Assembly (NCBI GenBank): GCA_013289445.1
Contig: JABCZZ010000008.1
Location: 1 to 52,051 of the forward strand
Direction of reading: 5' to 3'
DNA: 52,051 bases
Source: Alphaproteobacteria bacterium
GTDB taxonomy: Bacteria; Pseudomonadota; Alphaproteobacteria; Rickettsiales; JABCZZ01
A program made the translations under genes and the position numbers. Below are positions 6,826-15,863 of this stretch, in pieces (position 1 is the stretch's first letter; each line of letters opens with the position of its first letter). The notes under the pieces were generated by a model. It was given only the letters and a program-made list of their open reading frames with translations. It was not told the DNA's origin and ran no database searches.

Positions 6826-8480
6826 AGATATTCATTTTGTAGCATGCCCATCACCTGCGTGATGACGGGCGGCCACTGGTCGATCTGCGGCTGGCGAATA
6901 AGCCGCATCGTGGGATACCACGGGCTATCCCTGCGCGTAAGATGCCAGCGGAAATCGGGGGCTGAGGGCAAAAGCGTCCAGACCGTTTTGCCCAGTGCCC
7001 CTGCAAGATGCGCTACCGACGTATCAACGGAAATCACTACATCCATGGCCATCAGCAGCCCGGCAGTGGCGTCCATATCGCCAAGCGCTTCGCCGTGAAA
7101 CGCCATCGGTGCGCCGGCAGCGATAGCGGCAGCATCTTCGGCGCGAAGCTCTTTTTGCAATGCATGAAATTCCCCACCCAGTGCAAGCAGTGGCGCAAGT
7201 GCGGCAAACGGCATGCTGCGGCGCACATCGTTCTTATGTTTGGGCGTGCCCGACCAGACCATGCCGATTCGCGGGCGTTGTTTAGCACCCAGTATTTTCT
7301 GCCAGCGGGCGATAGCGGAGGGCGTGGCAGACAAATAGGGCACCTCGCACGGCACGTTGCTCATCGTTGTGCCAAACGCAAGCGGCAGACTTAACAGCGG
7401 GCATTGCAGTTCAAACGGCGGCAAGCGGTCACCACGCATGACCAGTTGGCGTTTACCCGGGAGTGACTGCATCAATGTCATGAGGGTAGACGGCACCTCA
7501 AAAATCACCTGTGCGCCCAACGCTTCGACCATCGGCACATAACGGCAGAACTGTATGGTATCGCCCAACCCCTGCTCGGCATGCAGCAAGATGGTTTTAC
7601 CGCTGATGGGCTGCTTGCCTAACCATAACGGCTCGGCGAAATAGCGGTTGCCGCGCTGATCCGGCTTGCGCCAGCGTGATTCATAGAGCGGCCAGCCTTG
7701 TACAAAATCGCCAAGAAGCAAAAGTTGCACCGCCTTGTTGAACTGGGCAAAGGCCGAATCGGGCTGAACGCGAATCGCTTCATCGTAGCATGCTGCCGCT
7801 TCTTCCTGACGCCCGAGCAGCTGCAGCACCGAGCCCTTGCTGCTATGGGCTTCGGCAGACTGCGGCGCAATGCGGATAGCGGCATCGTAACCGGCAAGGG
7901 CGTCTTCATAACGGCCGAGCCTGAATAAAGCATTGCTGCGATCGTTATGTGCCGCAACCATATGTGGTGCAAGTCGCAGCGCCTCGTCAAATGCCGCGAA
8001 AGCTTCGTCGTAACGATTGAGCCCGACAAGACAGCAGGCATAATTATCCATCGCTTCGCCAGACTGGGGGCGTAGCGCGAGCGCAGCCTTGCAACTCTGC
8101 AACGCCTCTTCGTAGCGCCCCAGATCACGCAGCACGCTAGCCATGTTGTTGTGGGCATCAAAGAGTTGCGGGTTAAACGTAATCGCCTGACGATAGGCAC
8201 CAAGCGCTTCTTCTAAACGCCCGAAGCTTTGCAGTACGCTGCCGCGCATGTGGTGAAGTTCCGGCCTCTGCGGTGAAAGCCGCAACGCACGATCGCACAT
8301 CGCGAGCGCCTCGAATTTACCGAGCTTTGACATGGCCAGCGCACAGTTATGCATCACCTCGACCGATTGCGGCGTGATCGCCAGCATCTTGTCATAATAC
8401 TCTATCGCTTCGCTGTAGCGACCAAGCTGCACCAGCATATCCCCAAGCTGCGACAGCGACGGGGTGTGATTATCGTTCAA
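6822..8480 (-). CDS. TPR-repeat protein with a glycosyltransferase family 9-like C-terminal domain
   Basis: Encodes 552 residues. Residues 1 to about 240 are roughly seven TPR repeats with the W-LG-Y-EA-YD-A pattern. A linker with WPLYESRWR leads to a C-terminal domain with HAEQGLGDTIQFCRYVP, IGMVWSGTPKHKNDVRRS and MDVVISVDTSVAHLAGALG, which resembles ADP-heptose:LPS heptosyltransferase-type (GT9) folds. TPR-GT fusions of this form are common in alphaproteobacteria and are assumed to glycosylate proteins or surface polymers. There is no signal peptide. The acceptor is unknown. Confidence 0.82.
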   Translation of the reverse strand: MNDNHTPSLSQLGDMLVQLGRYSEAIEYYDKMLAITPQSVEVMHNCALAMSKLGKFEALAMCDRALRLSPQRPELHHMRGSVLQSFGRLEEALGAYRQAITFNPQLFDAHNNMASVLRDLGRYEEALQSCKAALALRPQSGEAMDNYACCLVGLNRYDEAFAAFDEALRLAPHMVAAHNDRSNALFRLGRYEDALAGYDAAIRIAPQSAEAHSSKGSVLQLLGRQEEAAACYDEAIRVQPDSAFAQFNKAVQLLLLGDFVQGWPLYESRWRKPDQRGNRYFAEPLWLGKQPISGKTILLHAEQGLGDTIQFCRYVPMVEALGAQVIFEVPSTLMTLMQSLPGKRQLVMRGDRLPPFELQCPLLSLPLAFGTTMSNVPCEVPYLSATPSAIARWQKILGAKQRPRIGMVWSGTPKHKNDVRRSMPFAALAPLLALGGEFHALQKELRAEDAAAIAAGAPMAFHGEALGDMDATAGLLMAMDVVISVDTSVAHLAGALGKTVWTLLPSAPDFRWHLTRRDSPWYPTMRLIRQPQIDQWPPVITQVMGMLQNEYL

Positions 8481-8563
8481 GCGAAAAGGCTCCTCAAAGG
8501 GGTTGGCGCACGCATTCTATAGAGTGCGTGTAAGAATGAAAACATTTCTCGAAGAGGGCGCCG

Positions 8564-9322
8564 CTAAAATCTGCTGTGCGCAGCGCGTTCTATAAAGCCA
8601 TTGATAATGAGGCGCATGGCCGGATGATGTCGGTTCGCTTCCTGCAAAAGAGGAGTCAACACTGCTACACATTCTTTCGGCGAGGTATAGGGTATGAATG
8701 TACCTTTGTGTTTTTCCACCACTCTCATCAGCAAAAAGCTAGTGGCCATTACGAGCGCAGGGAATGTATCGCTTTTGAGCGTGATGGTTGCGTTCTTCCC
8801 ATCTTGTGTGAATTCAGCCTGCACCATGCGACTGTGTCTTTTAAGCTCCTTTTGCACATCCTGCTTCACACGCGCTGCCATCTCTTGCGTCAGGTCTGAA
8901 AGATTGAGCGTAACGGTGCCGTTTTCCACATCAACCACATGGCTTTTAACCAGCGAGCCCCTCTCAACTTGCATTTCATGCACTTCAAGCTTCTCATAGA
9001 TTTTTTTCAGATCTTTTTCTGCCGCATAGGGTATGCAGTCACCGTTCTTTAACTCTACGACGCGGCCAATCATCAGGTTATTAACCGCCGAGAGAAGGAG
9101 GAACGAATGATCACTTTGCAGCGTGATGGTTCCGTCTGTGCCTTCATATAGGAATGACGCATGCACATTTTTAATACCGCACGCCCTGATATCTTTATGC
9201 ACATGCCGCCTCACCACTTCTGCAATCTCCGGCGAGATTGCCGGAAGGAAAAGTTTTACCTCCCCTTTTGCCTTGTCGACTTGGTAGCTCTTAATGAGCG
9301 GTGTTTTCAGCATGGCGGTCAT
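8564..9322 (-). CDS. Unknown protein with two internal repeats
   Basis: Encodes 252 residues, soluble, with no signal peptide. It consists of two copies of a domain of about 100 residues. The first (about 10-105) runs VDKAKGEVKLFLPAISPEIA to GDCIPYAAEKDL; the second (about 125-225) runs VDVENGTVTLNLSDLTQEMA to GTFIPYTSPKEC. Both contain a TITL-SD strand and a hydrophobic helix ending MIGRVVE or LMRVVEK. I do not recognise the family. It is divergent from kup. Confidence 0.75.
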   Translation of the reverse strand: MTAMLKTPLIKSYQVDKAKGEVKLFLPAISPEIAEVVRRHVHKDIRACGIKNVHASFLYEGTDGTITLQSDHSFLLLSAVNNLMIGRVVELKNGDCIPYAAEKDLKKIYEKLEVHEMQVERGSLVKSHVVDVENGTVTLNLSDLTQEMAARVKQDVQKELKRHSRMVQAEFTQDGKNATITLKSDTFPALVMATSFLLMRVVEKHKGTFIPYTSPKECVAVLTPLLQEANRHHPAMRLIINGFIERAAHSRF

Positions 9323-9396
9323 ATGCCTTGCATTCTTAGCATAACTTTCTTAATACTTTATGAAATGTCTCGGATGGCAGCCTCATAAAATATATA

Positions 9397-9425
9397 TTGA
9401 AATCTGGTGTTTAGCACAAAATATT
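9397..9425 (+). promoter_or_regulatory. Candidate kup promoter
   Basis: TTGAAA (9397-9402), a 17-base spacer and AATATT (9420-9425) lie upstream of kup. The -10 is poor (4 of 6). If used, transcription would start near 9432 and exclude the TTG at 9424, supporting translation from the ATG at 9454. Confidence 0.35.
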
Positions 9426-9453
9426 GCTATGGCTGTTGGATAGCAAACACTTG

Positions 9454-11355
9454 ATGAGGCACGCATTGTCCGCCACCGCTGAAGAAAACGAAAGCCACTC
9501 TGCCCCCACCTCAGGCCTGGCACTTCTGGGCCTCTCGGCGTTGGGCATCGTGTTTGGTGATATTGGCACCAGCCCGCTTTATACTTTCAAGACAGTGCTG
9601 GAACTTACCGGCGGGCCTCCCGATGCCACGACGGTGATCGGCTTGCTCTCGCTTATCCTGTGGACACTGATCCTCATCACCACCGTCAAATACGTCTCGT
9701 TCGCCATGCGCATCGACAATGACGGCGAAGGCGGCATTCTTGCGCTGATGTCGCTGCTGAGCGAAAAGCTCGGGCGCAGGTCGATAGTGGTGACGATCGG
9801 CCTGCTCGGCGCCGCGCTTATCTATGGTGACGGTGCCATCACTCCGGCCATATCCGTGCTCTCAGCACTGGAAGGACTCAACATCGTAGCGCCCTCGCTT
9901 AAGCATTATATCGTCCCCGCCTCCGTGTGCATTCTTGTGGCGCTGTTTGCATTCCAACCGCGCGGCACAGCGAAAATCGGACAGGCATTCGGCCCGGTCA
10001 TGATGCTGTGGTTCCTCACCATCGGCGTGCTGGGCATTTGGGGAATAGCGCAGCATCCGCTGGTGCTGATCGCACTTAACCCGATTTATGGAATGCACTA
10101 CTTGCTCAGCGGTGGCCGGGCCAGCTTTTTTGTGCTGGGTGGCGTATTTCTCTGCGTCACCGGCGCTGAGGCGCTTTATGCGGATATGGGCCATTTCGGC
10201 GCAAAACCCATTCGCCTTGCCTGGTCTCTGCTGGTGTTTCCAAGCCTGGTGCTCAACTATGCCGGACAGGCGGCGATTGTGATCGCGGGCGCACCGATAA
10301 CCGACAATATTTTCTTCCGTCTCTGCCCGCAAACATTGCTTATTCCACTGGTGGTTCTTTCCACCGTGGCCACTATCATTGCCAGCCAGTCGATCATCAC
10401 CGGTGCCTTTTCGATGACGCGCCAGGCCATCCAGCTGGGCTGGCTGCCCAGGCTGCAAATCACCCAGACATCAGCGGAAGGCTACGGACAAATCTATGTC
10501 GGCGTCATCAACTGGACATTGATGGTGGTAACCGTCGGGCTGGTGATTGGCTTTGGCAAGTCGGACAATCTCGCCGCCGCATACGGCATTGCCGTGTCAG
10601 CGACCATGCTGGCCACGTCGGTGTTGCTGTTCATTGCCATGCGCCAGGTCTGGAAATGGAACCTGCTTAAGGCAGGGAGTGTTGCCTGTTTGTTTCTGAT
10701 TGTCGACAGCAGTTTCTTCGTCGCCAATCTTTCCAAAGTGGCGGAAGGTGGTTATGTGCCGCTGCTCTTTGCAGCCATTGTCTATAGCGCCATGCTGATC
10801 TGGCATAAAGGTGCACAGGCCGTTGCCATCCGCCGCGATGCAGCAGCGGTGCCCATTGATATTTTCATGGCAAAGATCAAAGAGCATAACATTCTGCGCA
10901 CGCCCGGCACCGGCGTCTTTCTTACGCGCACCCAGCAACATGTGCCCTCGGCGATGGTGTGGCATGTGAAACAGAATCACGTGCTCAATGAGCAGGTGTT
11001 TATTCTCACCGTCGATATGCGATCCATCCCGTGGATCCGCAATAAAGAACGCCTGACCTTTAGCAAAATCGCGCCCAATGTCTGGCGCGCGGTCGCACGT
11101 TACGGTTTCATGGAACGTCCGAATATCCCCAATCTGCTTGCGCGCGCGCACAAAAAAGGCTGTGAGGTGAAACTCGACGACGTCACCTATTACGTGGGCA
11201 GAGAGACGATTATTCCGCTTAATGAAAAACAGGCCTTGCCGTTATGGATGGAATCGATATTCGCTTTTATGCAGCGCAACGCATTGCAGGCGGGTGAGTA
11301 TTACCTGCTGCCTTCGGACAGGCTGGTCGAGATCGGCCGGCAGGTGGCCATTTGA
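9454..11355 (+). CDS. kup: Kup low-affinity potassium transporter
   Basis: Encodes 633 residues from the ATG at 9454; an in-frame TTG at 9424 is less likely because no ribosome site precedes it. The signature GIVFGDIGTSPLYTFK is at residues 31-46, followed by IDNDGEGGILALMSLL and YGDGAITPAISVLSALEGLN. About twelve membrane segments fill the first 430 residues; a soluble C-terminal domain follows. Kup proteins import K+ with H+ across the inner membrane. Length and motifs are fully normal for the family. Confidence 0.95.
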   Translation: MRHALSATAEENESHSAPTSGLALLGLSALGIVFGDIGTSPLYTFKTVLELTGGPPDATTVIGLLSLILWTLILITTVKYVSFAMRIDNDGEGGILALMSLLSEKLGRRSIVVTIGLLGAALIYGDGAITPAISVLSALEGLNIVAPSLKHYIVPASVCILVALFAFQPRGTAKIGQAFGPVMMLWFLTIGVLGIWGIAQHPLVLIALNPIYGMHYLLSGGRASFFVLGGVFLCVTGAEALYADMGHFGAKPIRLAWSLLVFPSLVLNYAGQAAIVIAGAPITDNIFFRLCPQTLLIPLVVLSTVATIIASQSIITGAFSMTRQAIQLGWLPRLQITQTSAEGYGQIYVGVINWTLMVVTVGLVIGFGKSDNLAAAYGIAVSATMLATSVLLFIAMRQVWKWNLLKAGSVACLFLIVDSSFFVANLSKVAEGGYVPLLFAAIVYSAMLIWHKGAQAVAIRRDAAAVPIDIFMAKIKEHNILRTPGTGVFLTRTQQHVPSAMVWHVKQNHVLNEQVFILTVDMRSIPWIRNKERLTFSKIAPNVWRAVARYGFMERPNIPNLLARAHKKGCEVKLDDVTYYVGRETIIPLNEKQALPLWMESIFAFMQRNALQAGEYYLLPSDRLVEIGRQVAI

Positions 11356-11422
11356 ATTACGCTTGACAGCCAAAGATAACGGGTATCTAGTGCCGCCCGA
11401 AAATCATGAGGACGCGTATGTT

Positions 11423-12811
11423 ATGCAGGTCTATTCTTTTACTTCCCATGCGCCTGCGTTGCGCCTCGCTCTTTTATTGCTCGCATTTGGCCTGCTGAGT
11501 AGCACGCCTGCGCATGCGGATGACGATCCCTCTCTCGCCACGCGTTTCCAGACACTGATCGGCAATACCGATCCCGCGCATGAAGACTGGAGCCTGCACG
11601 CACAAGGCACCGAAATCATTCAGGGTTATCCTTCATTTCCCGCCGCCTATAGCGGTGCTAACAGCCTGTCACCTGAATCGCAGTGGAAAAACACCAGCAC
11701 GGCAACGCTCTTTCTTGGCCGCAGGCTATGGCAAGGCGGTGAGGTCTATTACGATCGCGAGCTCTACGAAGGCAAAGGCTTAAGCGATACTTTCGGCGCG
11801 GCGGGCTTCCCCAACGGCGAGGCCAACAAAGCAGGCTCCTGGCCTATCAAAACGAATGGCGCGCGATTGTTCCTGCGCCAGGTTATTGGCCTTGGCGGGC
11901 CTACCGAACAGATCGCCGGCGATCAAAATCAGCTGGCAGGGACACAGGACATCTCGCGCATCACCTTCACGGCGGGAAAATTTTCTCCCAGCGATATCTT
12001 CGACAATAACAGTTACAGCCATGATCCGCGCACGCAATTCATGGACTGGAGTCTGGTGGAATCGGCGGCGTGGGATTACCCCGCCAATTCGCGCGGCTAT
12101 ACTAACGGCGTGAGCGTCGAATATAATCAGCAGCAATGGACGCTACGCTACGGCGCTTTCATGGAGCCCGACGAACCTAATGAAAGCGATCTCGTGTTCC
12201 ACGGACTGAACAATATCGGCCAGGTAGCTGAACTTGAAGAGCGTTATACTATTGCAGGAAATCCGGGAAAAACCCATTTTCTTTTATTCTATAACCGCAA
12301 CCGGGAAGCGGATTTCAGCGCCGCGCTGGGCGCTGCGGATGTGAATGCTGCACTCATAGAGGCGAGAAGTTACGGCGGAAGCAAGTTCGGCTTTGCTATC
12401 AGCAACGAGCAGCAATGGGCGGACGGCATCGGCACTTTTGCGCGCGTAAGCGCAAATGACGGCAGAACAGAGGAATGGACATTCACACAGGTTGACGAAA
12501 GCGCCGCCGTCGGTGCAAGTCTTGACGGAAAGCGCTGGGGTGAGCCGGGCGACGTATGGGGCATCGCCGGCGTGATAAACGCCATCTCAGCCGATCAACG
12601 CAAATTTCTTGAGCAAGGCGGGGTGGGATTGATCGTCGGCGACGGCCGGCTCAGCTATTCACCGGAAATGATTCTGGAAACCTATTATTCCATTCGCATC
12701 ACTTCCTATATGTCGCTTTCGCCTGATTACCAGTTTATTGCCAATCCGGGCTACAACACTGATCGCGGCCCGGTCAGCATTTTCGCCGCACGCCTGCATC
12801 TGGGATTTTAA
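11423..12811 (+). CDS. OprB-type carbohydrate porin
   Basis: Encodes 462 residues from the in-frame ATG at 11423, giving a signal peptide that ends STPAHA before DDDPSLA. The mature chain shows QGTEIIQGYPSFPAAYSGANS, TLFLGRRLWQGGEVYYDREL, SRITFTAGKFSPSDIFDNNS and a C-terminal LHLGF ending in Phe, all typical of OprB-family beta-barrel porins. The best GAGGA ribosome site (11408) is better spaced for an out-of-frame ATG at 11418, so the start is slightly uncertain. It follows kup by 67 bases and may be co-transcribed. Confidence 0.85.
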   Translation: MQVYSFTSHAPALRLALLLLAFGLLSSTPAHADDDPSLATRFQTLIGNTDPAHEDWSLHAQGTEIIQGYPSFPAAYSGANSLSPESQWKNTSTATLFLGRRLWQGGEVYYDRELYEGKGLSDTFGAAGFPNGEANKAGSWPIKTNGARLFLRQVIGLGGPTEQIAGDQNQLAGTQDISRITFTAGKFSPSDIFDNNSYSHDPRTQFMDWSLVESAAWDYPANSRGYTNGVSVEYNQQQWTLRYGAFMEPDEPNESDLVFHGLNNIGQVAELEERYTIAGNPGKTHFLLFYNRNREADFSAALGAADVNAALIEARSYGGSKFGFAISNEQQWADGIGTFARVSANDGRTEEWTFTQVDESAAVGASLDGKRWGEPGDVWGIAGVINAISADQRKFLEQGGVGLIVGDGRLSYSPEMILETYYSIRITSYMSLSPDYQFIANPGYNTDRGPVSIFAARLHLGF

Positions 12812-12815
12812 GGCG

Positions 12816-13292
12816 TCAGAACGGCGAGTTGCCGGGCGATGATGCGCTCATGCGAATCATCTCAAGAAGAATGGCTGAGAGAACCGCCACTGGCAGCAAC
12901 ATCGCCGCCATGTCCATGTGCCATTGAAAATGGCCGGTCTCATTGCCGCCGAGATTATAATGCAAAATACAGTAATTACCCCACGCAAGCAGAGCAAACA
13001 TAGCGGAAAGAGGCACCAGCGGCTTGCAGAATTTCTGGTTATTCAGACCTTGCTGCCAATCACGCCGTATCAAGGTGTCCATTACGCAAAATAGCAGAAT
13101 CATGCACAACATGAACAGCAGATATAATGCCCACGAACAATAAGTATCAGGACCACCGCTTGCATTAAAATGGATAGCGAAATCGCCGGGCAGCCTGTTG
13201 TGATAAATCAGGTTGGAACCGAGGACATAGATAAAAGTTACGATCGAAACAAGATGCTGGTACCACGGGGGCATCGGAATATCTTTTTGCAT
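12816..13292 (-). CDS. DUF1648-type small integral membrane protein
   Basis: Encodes 158 residues from the ATG at 13292, where GAGGA lies 5 bases upstream. Four hydrophobic segments surround a conserved-looking RLPGDFAIHFNASGGPD, which matches the LP--I--HFN--G-PD signature of DUF1648 (SdpI-like) proteins. The molecular role is unknown. It converges on the porin gene, with only 4 bases between stop codons. Confidence 0.7.
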   Translation of the reverse strand: MQKDIPMPPWYQHLVSIVTFIYVLGSNLIYHNRLPGDFAIHFNASGGPDTYCSWALYLLFMLCMILLFCVMDTLIRRDWQQGLNNQKFCKPLVPLSAMFALLAWGNYCILHYNLGGNETGHFQWHMDMAAMLLPVAVLSAILLEMIRMSASSPGNSPF

Positions 13293-13416
13293 ACAATCCT
13301 CTGTCGCTGGAAGACAAACAATGTCTGTGCATTGTACCCTTCCTGGCGCTTCAGTCAAAATATTGCTGCCCTGCAGCATGCTGCGGATGAAGGATGCGGT
13401 GATGGGCACGACCTGC

Positions 13417-13422
13417 TATAAT
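13417..13422 (+). promoter_or_regulatory. TATAAT -10 box placed for a leaderless lhgO transcript
   Basis: A consensus TATAAT ends 5 bases before the lhgO ATG, so transcription would start at or within a base or two of the A of ATG. No Shine-Dalgarno sequence is visible. No good -35 is seen 17 bases upstream. Confidence 0.45.
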
Positions 13423-13427
13423 GCGGC

Positions 13428-14615
13428 ATGAACACCGATTTTCTTATCATCGGCGGCGGCATCATCGGGCTGGCTACGGCGCGTGCCATTCAGGCGCGGC
13501 ATCCGGGCGCCTCGATCACGCTTATTGAAAAAGAGCCGGATGTGGCACGCCATGCAAGCGGGCGTAATAGCGGTGTGCTGCATGCGGGATTCTATTATTC
13601 AAACGATTCACTCAAGGCAAAATTCTGTCGCGACGGCAACCGCGCATGGCATGCGTATTGTAAGGAATATAATCTGCTGCTCAATCCCTGCCAGAAACTG
13701 GTGGTAGCAAGAAACGAGGATGAAATCGAGGGGCTGCGCGAACTCAAGCGTCGCGGGGATGCCAACGGTGTGCCGGTAGAGCTGATCGACGAACAACAAG
13801 CGGCAGAGATCGAGCCCCATGCACGCACCTGCCGCTATGCCCTGCTTTCACCCACTACCGCCACCATCGACCCGGTACAGCTTTCCACGCATCTGCGCGA
13901 TCAGCTGGCGGCGTCAGGCGTGCAAATACTGATGAATCATCCTTATCGCGCGCGCGTGGGCACCCACGGAGTACTGGCAGGCAGCCAAGTGTTTGAGGCC
14001 GGCATGATCATTAATTGCGCCGGACTGTATGCCAGTAACATCGCCAAGGATTTCGGCTTTGCTTCCGATTTCACCATCCTGCCCTTTAAGGGTGTTTATA
14101 TTAAATATACAGGCACCGACCGTCCGCTGAAGACACTGCTCTATTGCGTACCCGACATGCGCAAGCCATTCCTCGGCGTGCATTTTGCTATTGCTGCTGA
14201 CGGCGGCATCAAAATCGGCCCCACCGCCATTCCAGCTTTCTGGCGGGAGAATTATCACGGGCTTAACGGCTTTGCACCCAGGGAAATGGTTGAAATCCTG
14301 CGCTGGCAGGCGGAATTGTTTTTGCGTAATTCTTTCGGTTTCCGTGATTTCGCCATTGAGGAAATGCGCAAATACAGTAAACGCTATCTCGTAAGCCACG
14401 CCATGCGCATGGCGAAGAATCTCGATATATCGAAATTCAGTGAATGGAGTACAGCGGGCATCCGTGCGCAACTTCTTAACACCAAGACGCTTTCGCTGGT
14501 GCAGGATTTCACCGTGCAGGGCGACAAAAAAAGTCTGCATGTACTCAACGCCAATTCTCCCGCCTTCACCTCCAGCCTGCCTTTTGCCCAGTGGGTGGTG
14601 GAGCAATGGCTGTGA
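13428..14615 (+). CDS. lhgO: L-2-hydroxyglutarate oxidase/dehydrogenase
   Basis: Encodes 395 residues. The N-terminus DFLIIGGGIIGLATARAIQ is a GxGxxG FAD motif; HASGRNSGVLHAGFYY follows near residue 50, a hallmark of LhgO/L2HGDH, and PFKGVYIKYTG is in the middle. The enzyme oxidises L-2-hydroxyglutarate to 2-oxoglutarate, passing electrons to quinone or oxygen. A ParB-like protein gene follows after 49 bases and then mgtC, all on the same strand. No ribosome site is visible before the ATG. Confidence 0.92.
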   Translation: MNTDFLIIGGGIIGLATARAIQARHPGASITLIEKEPDVARHASGRNSGVLHAGFYYSNDSLKAKFCRDGNRAWHAYCKEYNLLLNPCQKLVVARNEDEIEGLRELKRRGDANGVPVELIDEQQAAEIEPHARTCRYALLSPTTATIDPVQLSTHLRDQLAASGVQILMNHPYRARVGTHGVLAGSQVFEAGMIINCAGLYASNIAKDFGFASDFTILPFKGVYIKYTGTDRPLKTLLYCVPDMRKPFLGVHFAIAADGGIKIGPTAIPAFWRENYHGLNGFAPREMVEILRWQAELFLRNSFGFRDFAIEEMRKYSKRYLVSHAMRMAKNLDISKFSEWSTAGIRAQLLNTKTLSLVQDFTVQGDKKSLHVLNANSPAFTSSLPFAQWVVEQWL

Positions 14616-14664
14616 ATCAGCAAATCCGGGTTGCAATCAGCCACAGGAGGCGTACTTTAGGCCT

Positions 14665-15288
14665 ATGACGCGCCGGGATATCATTGAAATAGCCGAGCTC
14701 ATGCCCACCCAGATGACGGTGGGCATGCTGCAGGTCAAACACAAACGCGCACAACTGAAATTGCTGGAGCGCCGCCCCGGCGAGCTGGTTGATTTTATAC
14801 TCGAGCACCCCATTCGCGTCGTCATCGGCCCTAAGAAAAAAGCCTATGTCATCGATCACCATCATCTGGCGCTCGCCCTCATCAAGGAAAATTTTGAAAG
14901 CGCGCCGATGGATATCGAACATGATCTCTCCTCGCTTTCGCTGGTGGCGTTCTGGAAAAAAATGCAGGCACTCAAATGCGTCCATCCTTTTGACGCCGAG
15001 GGCAAGCGCAAGTCCTGCGATCATGTGCCCAGCAACCTCAAGCGCCTGAAGGATGATCCCTATCGCAGCGTGGCAGGGTTTGTGCGCGAACAGGGCGGTT
15101 TTTTTAAAGTCAGTGAGCCATTTGCCGAATTTCTCTGGGCAGATTATTTTCGCACACGCATTAAATACAAAATGCTAAGCAAGCATTTTAAGAAAGCATT
15201 GAAACTTGCACTCACCTTTGCCGCGCACCCGGATGCGGCAAAACTTCCTGGCTATATTCCGCCCACTCCTTCAAGGAAGCCTTCATGA
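14665..15288 (+). CDS. ParB-like nuclease-domain protein (ParBc_2 type)
   Basis: Encodes 207 residues from the ATG at 14665; AGGAGG is present but about 14 bases away. MTVGMLQVKHKRAQLKLLE, a short LVDFILEHPIRVVI segment and GPKKKAYVIDHHHLALAL match the PF08857 ParB-like pattern, where the DHHH motif is the presumed active site. The C-terminal half (SVAGFVREQGGFFK, FAEFLWADYFRTRI) is also typical of this family. Its biological role is unsettled. Its last four bases (ATGA) overlap the start of mgtC. Confidence 0.8.
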   Translation: MTRRDIIEIAELMPTQMTVGMLQVKHKRAQLKLLERRPGELVDFILEHPIRVVIGPKKKAYVIDHHHLALALIKENFESAPMDIEHDLSSLSLVAFWKKMQALKCVHPFDAEGKRKSCDHVPSNLKRLKDDPYRSVAGFVREQGGFFKVSEPFAEFLWADYFRTRIKYKMLSKHFKKALKLALTFAAHPDAAKLPGYIPPTPSRKPS

Positions 15289-15725
15289 CCGATATTTATC
15301 CTTTACTGATTGCCGTATTGCTGGGCACCGCCATCGGGCTGGAGCGCAAAATCAACGATCATTCTGTCGGCATTCACACCCATGCGCTGGTAGCACTCGG
15401 TGCCGCACTTTTCATTCTGCTGGGCATCAAAATCTCTGCCCCCGGTGAAACCGGACGTGTGGCAGCACAGGTTGTGATGGGCGTGGGATTTCTTGGCGGC
15501 GCTGTAATCATGCGCCAGGGAAACCATGTGCGCGGCGTGAATACCGCGGTGACGGTCTGGTGTTCGTCAGCCATCGGCGGCATCGCAGGCAGCGGGCAAT
15601 TTGCGCTTGCAGCAGCAGGCACAACGCTGGTCGTGGCGGTGAATTTTCTTCTGCATATTCTTGAACATCGCATGGGCCTTTTTGGACGCGGGCAGGAAGA
15701 CCCGCCTAAAAATGAGCGCAAGTAA
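15285..15725 (+). CDS. MgtC/SapB family inner-membrane protein
   Basis: Encodes 146 residues, with about four to five membrane segments. LLGTAIGLERKINDHSVGIHT, VVMGVGFLGGAVIMRQGNHV and GVNTAVTVWCSSAIGGIAGSG are the conserved MgtC/SapB blocks. It is a short form that lacks the C-terminal soluble domain of virulence MgtC. Family members are linked to survival at low Mg2+ and inside host cells. It is translationally coupled (ATGA) to the ParB-like gene. Confidence 0.9.
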   Translation: MTDIYPLLIAVLLGTAIGLERKINDHSVGIHTHALVALGAALFILLGIKISAPGETGRVAAQVVMGVGFLGGAVIMRQGNHVRGVNTAVTVWCSSAIGGIAGSGQFALAAAGTTLVVAVNFLLHILEHRMGLFGRGQEDPPKNERK

Positions 15726-15863
15726 GCGCGGCAAGACCACATTATCATTTGAAATCTATTGATTTTATTGTTGCCTCGGCAGGGTTGGTGCCCGGCAGTG
15801 AATTAACGTTATTTTAGGTAATCGGGTATAGTCTTAAGCTGCAATATCAACGCTTCAGACAGT

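Noticed and set aside
9424..9453. TTG start of kup
   Set aside because: No ribosome site, and the candidate promoter would place transcription after it.
11418..11425. ATG at 11418 with the better-spaced GAGGA
   Set aside because: That frame stops after 25 codons; the porin frame begins at 11423.
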